Made by a program: the position numbers and the translations under genes. 64,000 bases of DNA, from positions 9,364,426 to 9,428,425 of the forward strand of contig OY757904.1 in assembly GCA_963585895.1 (NCBI GenBank), written 5' to 3'. The stretch comes from Sepioteuthis lessoniana. Lineage: Eukaryota; Mollusca; Cephalopoda; Myopsida; Loliginidae. Shown here piece by piece: positions 31,972-43,370 of this stretch; position 1 is the first letter of the stretch, and every line of letters starts with the position of its first letter. The notes beneath the pieces are model-generated. The model had not been told where the DNA came from and searched no databases. It saw only the letters and a program-made list of their open reading frames with translations.

Positions 31972-32222
31972 AAGTTGGCGACTGTAGTCGAGGGTGACCC
32001 CAAGTCTCCCTTTTCAATTGCTACTACACCAAGGTGTAAGGGAAGGCGCTACTCCTTTCCCTAGATTGCTCCACTTTACCCTTTATCCGTACTTTATGAT
32101 GCTGAGGGCTAAGCAAGGAGGCATCAAATACCATTTTTTGAGTTTTTGGTATGACTCGACCTTGGATTGAACTCAGGTCTCCCGGGCCTTTGGCAAACAC
32201 TCTAACCATTATGCCAATATAT
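31972..32222 (-). mobile_element. tRNA-derived SINE, family B
   Basis: The minus strand starts TTGGCATAATGGTTAGAGTG (A box) and has CTGAGTTCAATCCAAGGTCG (B box). The body has ATGGTATTTGATGCCTCC, GTAAAGTGGAGCAATCTAGG and GTAGTAGCAATTGAAAAGGG, ending in CTACAGTCGCCAACTTTAC. Its twin in the duplicate is 35268-35507; another copy is at 62645-62885 (+). Confidence 0.9.
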
Positions 32223-32261
32223 ATACAAGTCACCAGAAAACCAAGGTTTCCACAAACTAAT

Positions 32262-32296
<35 letters not shown>

Positions 32297-32322
32297 ATAA
32301 TAATAATAATAATAATAACAAT
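32262..32322. repeat. (ACT)n/(AAT)n compound microsatellite
   Basis: ACT units then AAT units; twin at about 35550-35610. Confidence 0.95.
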
Positions 32323-32576
32323 AATAAAACTAATACGAATAATAATGATAAAAGCAAACGAAAAACACTAGAAAAGAATAAATTAAACATAATAGAGTAA
32401 ATAAATCAACAAATTACTGGACTGTTCTTCCCATAATGCACCACAAACTAAATCATCCTTCCCATAATGCCTCACATTGCATTATATAAAGAATACTCAA
32501 CACGTGGGACTGTTTTTGTCTAATGATCACTTTTCGAAGAAACTGACAATTCCCGAGCGCCGTTCACTCTATTTAA

Positions 32577-32682
<106 letters not shown>

Positions 32683-32724
32683 AACATTACGCATTTCTGT
32701 TTTCACTTAAGTCCTGTCTGTTTA

Positions 32725-32759
32725 ACACACACACACACTCACTCTCTCTCTCTCTCTCA

Positions 32760-32790
<31 letters not shown>

Positions 32791-32795
32791 CATAT
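32725..32795. repeat. (CA)n, (CT)n, (TA)n microsatellites
   Basis: Compound run; twin at about 35968-36045. Confidence 0.9.
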
Positions 32796-32973
32796 GTATA
32801 TATGATTAATATATGAAAAGTAACATACAAATTGGCTTCATTCGACAAGAATTAAAACATTGTGTAAGCTGTAAACACAAAGCAACAAGAAATATACAAT
32901 ATTTCTCGTAATAACTTGAGAAGCGTTAATATTGAGCGCATCCTTATGTGACAACAGAATAAAGATGACTGCC

Positions 32974-33173
32974 NNNNNNNNNNNNNNNNNNNNNNNNNNN
33001 NNNNNNNNNNNNNNNNNNNNNNNNNNNNNNNNNNNNNNNNNNNNNNNNNNNNNNNNNNNNNNNNNNNNNNNNNNNNNNNNNNNNNNNNNNNNNNNNNNNN
33101 NNNNNNNNNNNNNNNNNNNNNNNNNNNNNNNNNNNNNNNNNNNNNNNNNNNNNNNNNNNNNNNNNNNNNNNNN
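32974..33173. other. Assembly gap (200 N)
   Basis: Exactly 200 consecutive N, a conventional placeholder length, so the true distance is unknown. Frames spanning it are meaningless. Confidence 1.
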
Positions 33174-33700
33174 AGAAGAGGAGGTGGTGAAAAAGAAAAA
33201 TGTGGGGGAAATCTAGTTTGACATAGAGAGAGAGAGTGAGAGAGAGAGAGAGAGAGAGAGACGGGGTGGGGGCAGCGGCAAACAAACTAGGACTGATATA
33301 GTGAGATAGAAGGAAAATATAACATGTTTGGTTTCAACGATGATATGTGTATGCGTGCGATTCTCACGTTCTTGCCTTTGTTTGCCAAATAAATCATAAA
33401 CATATTTGTAGCACCTTTAACTACTTTGTACTTCATGCACATTCACACATACACATATACACAAACATAAACAGAAGAATTAGGGTTAGCAAAAAAGTAA
33501 TTGATTACTTGTTTGTATGGGTTTTATAGGCAAGCAATCTGTTGGACCTCAGGGACTGAAAATTTATCCGTTAAAGTGATTTGAGAATGAATATAGGATA
33601 AAAGAGGTAATCAGAGGTCACCATAGGTCATTTTATGGGTACAACCAGTCCAATGGATAGAGAAAATATTTTTGTTTTTTGTCTAATTGTGTTTGTATAA

Positions 33701-33881
33701 TTGTCCGAGTGTATTTATGTATATATATGTTTGTGTGCTCATATATATGTGTGTGTGCGTATGTGTGTATATATGTGTGTGCATATACGTGTTTTTGTAC
33801 ACATGTGTGTGTGGTTGTATGTGCGTATATATGTATGTGTATGTATATGTATATGTATATGTTTGTTATATTGGTGTGTGA

Positions 33882-33940
<59 letters not shown>

Positions 33941-33945
33941 ACCAT
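33701..33945. repeat. TG-rich region and (TA)n array, duplicate copy
   Basis: Counterpart of 30395-30656; about 28 TA units at 33882-33938, ending in ATGTAACC rather than ATAATC. Confidence 0.95.
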
Positions 33946-35267
33946 GCATACGTATATATGTGAGTGTATGTGTGTGCAAAGAATATTAAGCTATGGAAAA
34001 ATATTGGTTAGCAAACTAACCTTCCAAATCATATCTAGTATAGTGAGTTTGCTCTTCTCTTAGCATTTCAAACTTGTTACTTTGTGAAAAATTACAAAAA
34101 GCCGACCTTACTAAATATCCGTACACCCACACGCATGCGTGTACACATGCATGGGAGGGGGGGCAAATAATTATATTGGTGTGTTTGTGTGAGTAAATAA
34201 ATAGACATATATACGTTAGATCACAACAAAGAAGCTTGTCTGGGTATTATAGTTAACAAGTCGTTACAAAAAAAAATCCCCAAAGAAACAAACTTTATTA
34301 CTATTGGAAGTTCTATCTATTATAAATGTTGCACATATCTGGCCTTGAGCCAGACTAATTCAAACTAAATACCAGTACTAATTCCCGGTTATTTTTCTGT
34401 ACATTTTTTAACAGAAGCAACGCTTCTTTTTCTTGTTCTGTATATTTCTTTATCTTTCTTTTGAATATTTCCTTATTTTTTTAAGCTTTAGAGCGTCAGT
34501 TTCCTGCTTTGATTCGCTTTAAACACAATTATTGCAAACTCGTTTCCATTTTGTAACATGTAAAATCTTTGCCAAAAATCCGATATTTTCTTTTATTAAT
34601 AAGTTCTCATTTCTTCATTTTTGTTAACCCTTTCATTTTCATTGGAACATACTTTCATGGATTTTCCTATTTTGCTTTTGTGATATTCTAAAGATGAGAA
34701 AAAATTATTTCTTTATTCTGAAGAATATTAAGAAAGAAAACACTGAGATCTCCACACACACACACACGCGCGTGCGCGCATACGTGTATGTTTATTAAGG
34801 TTTGTCAGGCACAGGACCCACTAAAACAGGGATAATAAATGTCCTGTTAAATTATACCTTGTGAAAAAAGCTTACCGGCTTTGAAAATCAGCGTCCCAAA
34901 TTTTTGTTTGAAAAGACATCAACCAACCATTTTACCCACTTGAAATAATTTAAATGAGACTACTTGACAAGACTTGAAGATTATCTTGGGAGTAGACATA
35001 GTGGAGGCCCAGAATGAAAGACATTGTCTTCTTAAATACAACTCACATCACCTAAGCCATGACAAATCTTCGCTGAGATGCGTTTAAGGACGGCATATAA
35101 GTATGTGCACAAAATGTATTCATTAAGCATACCTTTGTCCGACACAAGGTCGCAAATATAAATAACTTTCAGCGGATCGAACTGAAAAAAAAATTAATAC
35201 AATACAGGTTGGTTTACCACTGCTTTACAGTAGAAGTCTCATTAATATATAAGTAAAGTTGGCGACT

Positions 35268-35507
35268 GTAGTCGAGGGTGACCCAAAGTCTCCCTTTTCA
35301 ATAGCTACTACACCAAGGTGTAAGGGAAGGCGCTACTCCTTTCCCTAGATTGCTCCACTTTACCCTTTATCCGTACTTTATGATGCTGGGGGCTAAGCAA
35401 GACGGCATCAAATACCATTTTTTGAGTTTTTGGTATGACTCGACCTTGGATTGAACTCAGGTCTCCCGGGCCTTTGGCAAACACTCTAACCATTACGCCA
35501 ATATATA
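35268..35507 (-). mobile_element. tRNA-derived SINE, family B, duplicate copy
   Basis: Twin of 31972-32222 with a handful of substitutions (for example GGGGGCTAAGCAAGACGG on the plus strand). It arose by duplication or haplotype redundancy, not by a separate insertion. Confidence 0.9.
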
Positions 35508-35544
35508 TACAAGTCACCAGAAAACCAAGGTTTCCACAAACTAA

Positions 35545-35552
35545 TTACTAAT

Positions 35553-35590
<38 letters not shown>

Positions 35591-35612
35591 ATAATAATAA
35601 TAATAATAACAA
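35545..35612. repeat. (ACT)n/(AAT)n microsatellite, duplicate copy
   Basis: Twin of 32262-32322, with more ACT units. Confidence 0.9.
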
Positions 35613-35870
35613 TAATAAAACTAATACGAATAATAATGATAAAAGCAAACGAAAAACACTAGAAAAGAATAAATTAAACATAATAGAGTAAATAAATCAA
35701 CAAATTACTGGACTGTTCTTCCCATAATGCACCACAAACTAAATCATCCTTCCCATAATGCCTCACATTGCATTATATAAAGAATACTCAACACGTGGGA
35801 CTGTTTTTGTCTAATGATCACTTTTCGAAGAAACTGACAATTCCCGAGCGTCGTTCACTCTATTTAAATT

Positions 35871-35923
<53 letters not shown>

Positions 35924-36004
35924 AAAACATTACGCATTTCTGTTTTCACTTAAGTCCTGTCTGTTTAACACACACACACACACTCACTCTCTCTCTCTCT
36001 CTCA

Positions 36005-36043
<39 letters not shown>

Positions 36044-36226
36044 CATATGTATATATGATTAATATATGAAAAGTAACATACAAATTGGCTTCATTCGACA
36101 AGAATTAAAACATTGTGTAAGCTGTAAACACAAAGCAACAAGAAATATACAATATTTCTCGTAATAACTTGAGAAGCGTTAATATTGAGCGCATCCTTAT
36201 GTGACAACAGAATAAAGATGACTGCC

Positions 36227-36560
36227 ACTATAAAACAATGAATAAACATAGAGGTACCATAGGTAATAAGATTTGTGCATACCCATGACAATAGAAATTC
36301 ACCCAGAATTTGTGACTGTGTATGGAAAACAAGTAACGAGAAGCAGGTACTGGTCAGGTATAGTGCGTGCAAAGAAGAGAAATCGTAACGAGTCACGTCC
36401 ACGTTCATCAACAACAAAAAACAATATTTCGCACGATGTCGCTTTGATTCAAGATAACAGATGCGGCAAACTTTGTGATATTCCAAGGATCAAAATTCAA
36501 TGATAAGTTAAGATATAAAAAATGTATAAGTAGTTGATTGAGGCGCACAATTTCCAACTG
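36227..36560. other. Unassigned DNA
   Basis: Overlapping frames of 76 (+) and 131 (-) codons exist but show no recognisable domain or codon pattern, so I do not call them genes. Confidence 0.5.
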
Positions 36561-36564
36561 ATAT

Positions 36565-37165
36565 GCTTCGTTTGGTTTGGTTTGGTTTGTTGGGTTTTAT
36601 GGCATATCAACCTTTGTAGGTTATTTAACGCCAAATCCATTTTTATGTGAATAATCTGTTCTATTGAAAACAGTTCACTTTAGCATAAGTACACTGTTTG
36701 ATCGTCAAAAACATTTCCATTTCAAACTATTTAAGCAGTTATATGTAATAATTCAATTAAGTGTAAATACAGTTTTAATGTCGAAAAACAGTTCTATTTG
36801 AAATCGTTCAGTTAAGCATAAGCACGCAGTTTAAGTGTAAGTACGGTTTAATTGTCAAAAACGTTTCTATTTCAAGCTATTCAGTTTACTCAATTCATTT
36901 TAGCATAAGTATGCTGTTAGTTCTATTTAACCCATAGATAGGGCCCTATCAGGTGCTACCACTCCGGGCCAGAGTGGACCTGGGAGCGATGGCAATGAAG
37001 GGGTACTCCGCATTCCCCAAAGCTCCAGCACTGCTGGAACCTCACCATCAGACTGTTTAGTGTCATATATCAGGACACTCGTTAGGGGGGGGTCTTACCC
37101 CTCTGCAGAGAAGCAGTCAGTGTATTCTACAGCCCCCCCCCCAGCTGACTGGGCAATGATATGCT
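36565..37165 (+). mobile_element. Minisatellite-core element with a different core repeat
   Basis: The 5' module at 36565-36650 reads TTGGGTTTTATGGCATATCA then ACCTTTGTAGGTTATTTAAC. The core at 36655-36920 is about four 60-85 bp units containing GTTAAGCATAAGCACGCAG and TTGTCAAAAACGTTTCTATT. The 3' module at 36925-37165 has CATAGATAGGGCCCTATCAG, CACTCCGGGCCAGAGTGGAC, GATGGCAATGAAGGGGTACT and CAGTCAGTGTATTCTACAGC. Its ends match the copies at 25.15 and 50.48 kb, but the core is unrelated to the 88-bp repeat, showing that the core is replaceable. Confidence 0.7.
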
Positions 37166-37169
37166 TCGT

Positions 37170-37357
37170 ATATTTTACTGTACATGTATGGTCCTGATAC
37201 ACCTCCTTCCAATTCTCTGTATAAGTCCCACAAAAATTTCTTCGGGAACCGGTTTCACACAGATGACACCGTTACTGCTGTCGTTTAGTTTGGTATATAT
37301 TACTGTAATGTTTTTCATTCGATCTTGATACACTATTATTCATCTCTCTGTTAATGT
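37170..37357. other. Unassigned DNA
   Basis: No feature supported. Confidence 0.4.
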
Positions 37358-37520
37358 TGGTTGGTTGGATTTAATGACATATCAACCTCTATTGGTTATT
37401 TAATGCCAGAGCCTTTTTACGCATATATAATATATATGATTTGTAAACGCATGTTTTTAGGTTGGTGGTGTTTGGATTTTATGGCAAATTAACCTCTTAA
37501 GGGTCATTGAGTGTTAATTT
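37358..37520 (+). repeat. Two 5' modules of the minisatellite-core element in tandem
   Basis: GGATTTAATGACATATCAAC at about 37368 and GGATTTTATGGCAAATTAAC at about 37475, each followed by a GGTTATTTAATGCC-like or GGGTCATTGAGTG string. No core follows directly; a tRNA-Lys-like head comes next. Confidence 0.55.
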
Positions 37521-37529
37521 CTGATGTGT

Positions 37530-37690
37530 ATGAAGCCTCCATAGCTAAGTCGGTAGAGTATCAAACTTTTAAGCTTAATTCTCTGTTTATGATATATCAC
37601 TAAGAGAGCAGTGATAGGTGTATTAGTCTTTTTAGAGCAATTATATCTTAAAAAAAGGCCTTGTGTCAGGCGCACTATAAAGAGATTATT
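37530..37690 (+). mobile_element. SINE with tRNA-Lys(UUU)-like head
   Basis: GCCTCCATAGCTAAGTCGG then TAGAGTATCAAACTTTTAAG resembles the 5' half of an animal tRNA-Lys with anticodon UUU (CTTTTAA loop). The T-arm half is not recognisable, so this is a retroposed remnant rather than a tRNA gene. The tail has AGGCCTTGTGTCAGGCGCAC. Confidence 0.6.
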
Positions 37691-37789
37691 AAGATTCAAT
37701 TGTTTTTTTAATTACATGAATAAACGCAGTTTCAACTCTGAATCTTTTTACTGCTCTGGTAATCGTTCATACCTGTGACAGGGGTGTCT

Positions 37790-37912
37790 AAAATTAACGT
37801 AATCTATTTCAGTTTCTTCTCTTCTCTTCTCTTTCTGTCTGTCTGTCTCTTTAGCTATATAGCTGTTTATCTCTCTTAATCTTTGTTCATTAATTATCTA
37901 TCTATCCATATT
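37790..37912. repeat. Pyrimidine-rich (TCTT/TCTG/ATCT) simple sequence
   Basis: Short CTTCT, CTGT and TATC runs ahead of a SINE. Confidence 0.7.
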
Positions 37913-38184
37913 TACCAACCCTCCCGCTCGGGCAGGATATGACACAAGGTCAGTTTTTAAGCGGAGTTTAACAGGTTTAAATTCAGAGTTTTCCCTCTCC
38001 TAGACTAGTTGCCTCACCAAGGCTGAAGAACCTAGTCTGCCCTACTATTTACCCATAGCTGGAGGGAGAATTATTGGATTCATACCTTTCCCAATGTGAA
38101 AATGCAAACAGTCTCGTCCAGCAATTGAACTCGTGTCGCCGTGTCCATTTCCTACGACTATAACCATTACACCACAGGCACCTT
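37913..38184 (-). mobile_element. tRNA-derived SINE, family A
   Basis: The minus strand starts GGTGCCTGTGGTGTAATGG. The B box is GAGTTCAATTGCTGG (mutated). The tail is CCTGCCCGAGCGGGAGGG then TTGGTAAA. Flanked on both sides by TATC microsatellite (TATCTATC near 37895 and 38190), consistent with insertion into such an array. Confidence 0.9.
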
Positions 38185-38185
38185 A

Positions 38186-38209
38186 TCTACCTATCTATCT
38201 AAGCTTGTT

Positions 38210-38243
<34 letters not shown>

Positions 38244-38310
38244 ACAACATATTTATATTAAACCTTTGTCCTTATAAGGCTCTTACTTTTCTTTCTATCT
38301 ATCTATCTGA
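38186..38310. repeat. (TATC)n microsatellite
   Basis: Runs at 38187-38202, 38211-38242 and 38296-38310. Confidence 0.9.
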
Positions 38311-39020
38311 CCCTATTCATGTCAATTTTTTTCCTTATTAGGTCCTTTTTTTTCTTTGTATCAATGGAATATTTCTTCAACTTTCAACATTGTTAAAAAG
38401 AATCTTCTCCATTTCAATGTTTTTTCTTAAATGTTTATTCTTATATTCTTTATACCTCGCTTTCCACTTCCATTTTTCAGAATCTTTCTTTCTCTCTTTC
38501 ATTTTTGGAGCGATTGTACAACTTCAGTTTAGGTCAAGCTGAAAGTCAGTAACTATTAGGCATTAAAAAAAGCAAAACTACTGGACGATAACAGCGTCTC
38601 CTTAACGCCACCAAATATATTTCAAACATTTGCTGATGCTCGTAAAAGTGCAAATAACAAAAGAACATTCACAAAAAATATCTTTTTGTCATGCATCTGA
38701 TTACATTGATATATGAAATAGACCAGTCATAGTTTTATTTGTCGATTGAGTAACGAATACGCCCACATTTTCTCGCTACATGTTATCTTTGATGTTGTGA
38801 CAAATACAATAATGGCGCAAACAATCAAATCCAGTTTTAGTCAAACAGAAACGTATGATTCGCCAAGTTTAGCCAAATAACAACTTGGCAATAAACGCTA
38901 CTATATCTTTCTCATCCGTACATATTTGCTTTTATGCCGAACACTAAAGAATGAAAAAGTCAAAGAAAAAACAAAACAAAAAACGGTGCTGTTAGAGCTG
39001 AAACGCAAATATCAATGCCA
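38311..39020. other. Unassigned DNA
   Basis: No gene or repeat family recognised. Confidence 0.45.
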
Positions 39021-39022
39021 AG

Positions 39023-39086
<64 letters not shown>
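39023..39086. repeat. (CA)n microsatellite
   Basis: About 31 CA units at the border of the pyrimidine tract. Confidence 0.95.
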
Positions 39087-39087
<1 letters not shown>

Positions 39088-39635
39088 GTTGATTTGTTTC
39101 TTTCCTTGATTTTTCCTTCTACTTCTTCACAATTTTCGCTTTGGTTTTTTCTTTCGGTTTTTCTTTCTTCTGCTTTTTATTTTAACATTCTTTGATTTCA
39201 TATCAATTTTTATTCACCTACTTTCTCTTTCGTTTAAGATTTTCTTTCCTTTTCTTCTTATTTATTCTCCAACTTTTTTCCTTCATCACTTTTCTTTTTC
39301 TTCTTTTCTTTTTTCCTTTATTCATTCCGGTAAATTCTATTCTTTTTACTTTTTTCGTGTATCTTTTATTCTTTCTTCATTTTTCTTCATTCACATAAAA
39401 TTCCTTATTTCTTTTTCTTTTTGTCTTTATTCAGATAATATTTACTTTGCGTTTTAATCTTTTTTCACTCAAAGATCCTTCTTTCTGTTTCCAATTTTTT
39501 CTTCAAATCATTTTTCTTTCTTTGTCATTTTCCAACACTAAGATAATTAAAGATGATTTTCTTCATTCAGGTAATCTTTTTTATTGATTCAGATGAATTT
39601 TATCTCCTCTTCATTTTTCTTCATTCTCTTCAGTT

Positions 39636-39686
<51 letters not shown>

Positions 39687-39789
39687 ACGAACACCTTGAT
39701 TCTTTAGTATGCGTAGCAATATACATATTATCCAAGGACAGATTTCTGTACAACCATTCAGCATAAAATAGACAGCAATCTTCTTTGGC

Positions 39790-39844
<55 letters not shown>

Positions 39845-40429
39845 TGCTGGTTAAGAAAATAACCCGGCAAACACAGTGATGCAAGATATATAAAAAAAAA
39901 ACAATAAAAGAAAATCGAAAAGCGAAATAATAACAATACAAAAAGATGATAAGAACAGCAGCAGCAACAACAACAACACTAATGACGAAGCTAAAAGCAG
40001 TTTTACGCAAATAGTTTTCAAGTAATAACTATTGAGACAAGAGATTGCTTGGCAGCCATGCGTTAACCGGATGGGACTGGTTACTAGGCATTTTCATATA
40101 AGGCACCCCAGTCATGCGTAGAGCCAAGTTCCTGTACCGCTGCAGGGGAATGCCAGTTTTTGAGATTTCACTTAGTCGACATTCAAATACAACGCACCAC
40201 CTTTTCTTTATTCTTTTATCGTTTATTTTTCTTTGATTATTTTTACTTTTTTTCTGCTTTTCATTTTTTCTTTCTCTTCTCTCCATTAAACTTTTTATTT
40301 CTGTTTTCTATCTCTCCTTTCTTTTTTCATCTTTCTTTTTCTTTAATTTTCTTTCTTTTTTCTGTTCTTTTCTTATCTCAGTTGCCATGCTTTATTTTCT
40401 TTCTTTCTTTCTTTTTTCATCTTTCTTTT

Positions 40430-40474
<45 letters not shown>

Positions 40475-40510
40475 TGTTTTTTTTTATTTCAATGTTTTAT
40501 TTTCTCCTTT

Positions 40511-40566
<56 letters not shown>

Positions 40567-40621
40567 TTAATTTTCTATCTTTTTTCTGTTCTTTTCTTAT
40601 CTCAGTTGCCATGCTTTATTT

Positions 40622-40705
<84 letters not shown>

Positions 40706-40760
40706 TTAATTTTCTATCTTTTTTCTGTTCTTTTCTTATCTCAGTTGCCATGCTTTATTT

Positions 40761-40805
<45 letters not shown>

Positions 40806-40935
40806 GTTTTTTTCTTATCTCAATGTTTTATTTTCTCCTTTTCTTTCCAACTTTCTTTTTTTTTTTTTTTTTTTAATTTTTTGTCTTTTTTCTGTTCTGT
40901 TCTTATCTCAGTTGCCATACTTTACTTTCTCCTTT

Positions 40936-41010
<75 letters not shown>

Positions 41011-41043
41011 AATTGTCTTTTTTCATTCTTTCTTTCTTTTCTC

Positions 41044-41088
<45 letters not shown>

Positions 41089-42760
41089 TTTTCTGTTTTT
41101 TTCTTATCTCAATGTTCTATTTTCTCCTTTTCTTTCTTTCTTTCTTTAATTTTCTTTCTTTTTTCTGTTTTTTTCTTATCTCAATGTTCAATTTTCTCCT
41201 TTTCTTTCTTTCTTTCTTTCTTTTTTCTGTTCTTTTCTTATCTCAATTGCCATGTTTTATTTTTTCTTTTTTTCTTTCTTTCATTTTCTTTTCTATCTCA
41301 TTTTCTTTTTCTTCTTCATGGCTAACTTTCTCTTTTTTTTAATTTTCCTTACTTTACAATATTGGGTTTGTTTTTATTTTTAATTTTGTTCATTTGCGCT
41401 GCTCTGTTTTCTTTCAATTCTTTTTTCCCGCTTTTTCTTCTCTTAATTGCTGTTTCTTTTTTATCATCTCGAATTCTACGTTTTCTTTTTCTCTATAGAT
41501 TCTCTTTTCTTCTTCTAGCTTTCCTTTCTTCTTCACAATGTTGTGTTTGCTTTTCTTTTTTTTTTCTATGCTCATCTACATTGCTTTTTTATATTTTTTT
41601 ATCCTTACACCCTCCATTTTTTCTTTTTTTTCTTCTCTTTTGTGCTCGTTTTCTTATCTCAATTCTATGTTTTCTTTCTCTTTCTTTTCCCACCTTTCTC
41701 CTTTCCCCCCTTCTTTTTCTTTCTTGTTATTCCTTCTTTTCTTTTTTTTCTATAGCCTATCTTTTCTTTTTCCTTCTCTACAATTTTGTGTTTTTTTTCT
41801 TTTCCTTTTTTCCTTATGTGTATTAATCTTCTTTCTTTCTTACTTTTGCTCTCTCTTTCTATCTTTCTTTCATTTTAGCCATCCCCCTTTTCTCTTTCTC
41901 TTATCTCAGTTGCTAAATTTCCTTCAACTTTCTCTTTCTTCCATTCTTTTTCTTTATTCCTTTTTTACCAATCGATTTCCTTTTCTTTATGATTTCGCTT
42001 CCATTTATTCTTTTCTTTCTTTTCTTTTTTTACGAAGCTATGTTTTTCTTTCCTCACCTATTTTTCCATTCCTTTTCTTTTCTTTTTTCTCTCTATTACT
42101 TGAATTTCTTTATTCTTTCTTTCTGTTATTTGATCCCATCCCTATCTTCTTCTTCTTCTTCTTCTTCTTCTTCTTCTTCTTCTTCTTGCCATTAAACTTT
42201 TTATTTTCTATCTCTCTTTCCATTATTTTTTCATCTTTCTTTTTCTTTAATTTTCTGTCTTTTTTCTTTTCTTTTCTTATCTCAATTGCCATGCTTTCTT
42301 TCTTTCTTTCTTTCTTTCGATAATTGTTTTTCGTTCGTTCTTTCTTGCTTTCTTTTTTCATCTTTCTTTTTCTTTAATTTTCTTTCTTCTTCTTATTCTT
42401 CTTCTTCTTCTTCTTCTTCTTCTTCTGCAAATTTGTATCCTTTTCTTTTCTTTAGATCTTTTTCTCTTTCTTATTTGGCGTTCAGGTTTTTATCTTTGTT
42501 TTCCCCCGAGAATTTTATTTTTCATGCCTTTTCTTTTCTCCGGGTTAATTTTTGCTTTCATTTCTTGTTCTGCGTTCGTAAATCTGTTATTTTCCCAAAG
42601 ATCTTTTTTTTTTACCAAATTCCTTTTCCTTTATTCTTCCGTCTTTTCGCCCCACTCTTCACCCCTTTTGCCTGCCACGGCCCAAATGAGTTTTCTATCG
42701 TTTTTGATTTTGGTAGCATCCACTTTTTTTTTTAGTTCTCTTTTATTTTTATTGCCAAAA
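39087..42760. repeat. 3.7-kb polypyrimidine tract with (TTTC)n arrays and a recurring spacer
   Basis: The plus strand is almost entirely T and C, with (TTTC)n arrays of up to about 80 bp (notably 39634-39684, 40430-40470, 40520-40566, 40621-40706, 40761-40803, 40934-41010, 41048-41088). Between arrays a ~55-bp spacer recurs at least ten times, built from CTTTTTTCTGTTCTTTTC then TTATCTCAGTTGCCATGC (for example at 40360, 40580, 40720, 40890, 41225, 42262). Another variant reads TATCTCAATGTTTTATTTTC. (TTC)n runs lie at 42148-42187 and 42383-42427. The 40.0-40.2 kb stretch and the AAT array (39791-39842) break the asymmetry. Phe/Ser/Leu-rich frames up to 312 codons are compositional. Confidence 0.9.
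39791..39843. repeat. (AAT)n microsatellite
   Basis: About 17 AAT units, with the opposite strand bias to the surrounding tract. Confidence 0.95.
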
Positions 42761-42769
42761 TTTCTATAC

Positions 42770-43296
42770 GACTTTTACATTTATTTCATTCCCATCTTAC
42801 GCTGACATTATATTTCATGTACATCTACTAAATAATAATAAAATATCTTCACATTTATTTAAGACCTCTTTATCCGCGGTAAATATCTTTCAAGAATTTT
42901 CCCTGCAGATGGTGAAATTAGCAGTTTGCAGTTAATTGCATATATAACTTGAAAAAAATATTCATACGGAAATCAACAACTTTAAAACTAGCCTAATTAG
43001 CAGTACTTAAAATGGTATGGCTCCAGTCTGGTGAGCTGAAGTGAGTGGCTCTCCACTTCATTGCAATTACTCCCAGGTCCACTGTGATCCAGAGAAAAAA
43101 AATCCTGCCTGAAAAACAAGTGTAAAGTAAGATGAACATCTGCACTGCGATACTGCCACCGATATTTCGGTTTAAGCGTTATTTTATAATACACTGTAAG
43201 CCTTTTTTATGACAATAAGGCATACAGTAACCACTACATGTAACTAACTGTAACATTAAAAGAATTAAATAAAAACATTTCATTTGGAGTTGGTAA

Positions 43297-43298
<2 letters not shown>
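42770..43298. other. Mostly unassigned DNA
   Basis: No gene seen. A 3'-module-like fragment of the minisatellite-core element lies at 43005-43110 (listed separately). Confidence 0.45.
43005..43110 (-). repeat. 3' module fragment of the minisatellite-core element
   Basis: The minus strand reads CACAGTGGACCTGGGAGTAA then TTGCAATGAAGTGGAGAGCC, matching the start of the 3' module at 36.95 kb. It has no tandem core. Confidence 0.6.

Positions 43299-43366
<68 letters not shown>
43299..43366. repeat. (CA)n microsatellite
   Basis: About 33 CA units. Confidence 0.95.

Positions 43367-43370
<4 letters not shown>

Larger units (their letters stand above)
33176..36226. repeat. Segmental duplication, copy 2 (right of the gap)
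   Basis: Near-identical to 29881-32973 and in the same orientation, containing the same ordered microsatellites and SINE. It starts within 2 bp of the gap and continues past ATAAAGATGACTGCC into sequence absent from copy 1. That is the pattern expected if two overlapping contigs were placed end to end. Confidence 0.95.

Noticed and set aside
32932-33285. Frames across the N gap on both strands
   Set aside because: Most codons are N, so there is no evidence of coding.
36091-36503. 131-codon minus frame and 76-codon plus frame with Lys/Arg-rich stretch
   Set aside because: They overlap each other, show no recognised motif, and partly lie in the duplicated segment. A host exon cannot be excluded but is unsupported.
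37530-37605. Functional tRNA-Lys gene
   Set aside because: Only the 5' half resembles tRNA-Lys; the T-arm GGTTCAA box and acceptor 3' strand are not recognisable.
40387-41325. 312-codon plus-strand frame rich in Phe, Ser and Leu
   Set aside because: It is the translation of (TTTC)n arrays, which lack stops in all three frames. No domain or non-repetitive segment is present.
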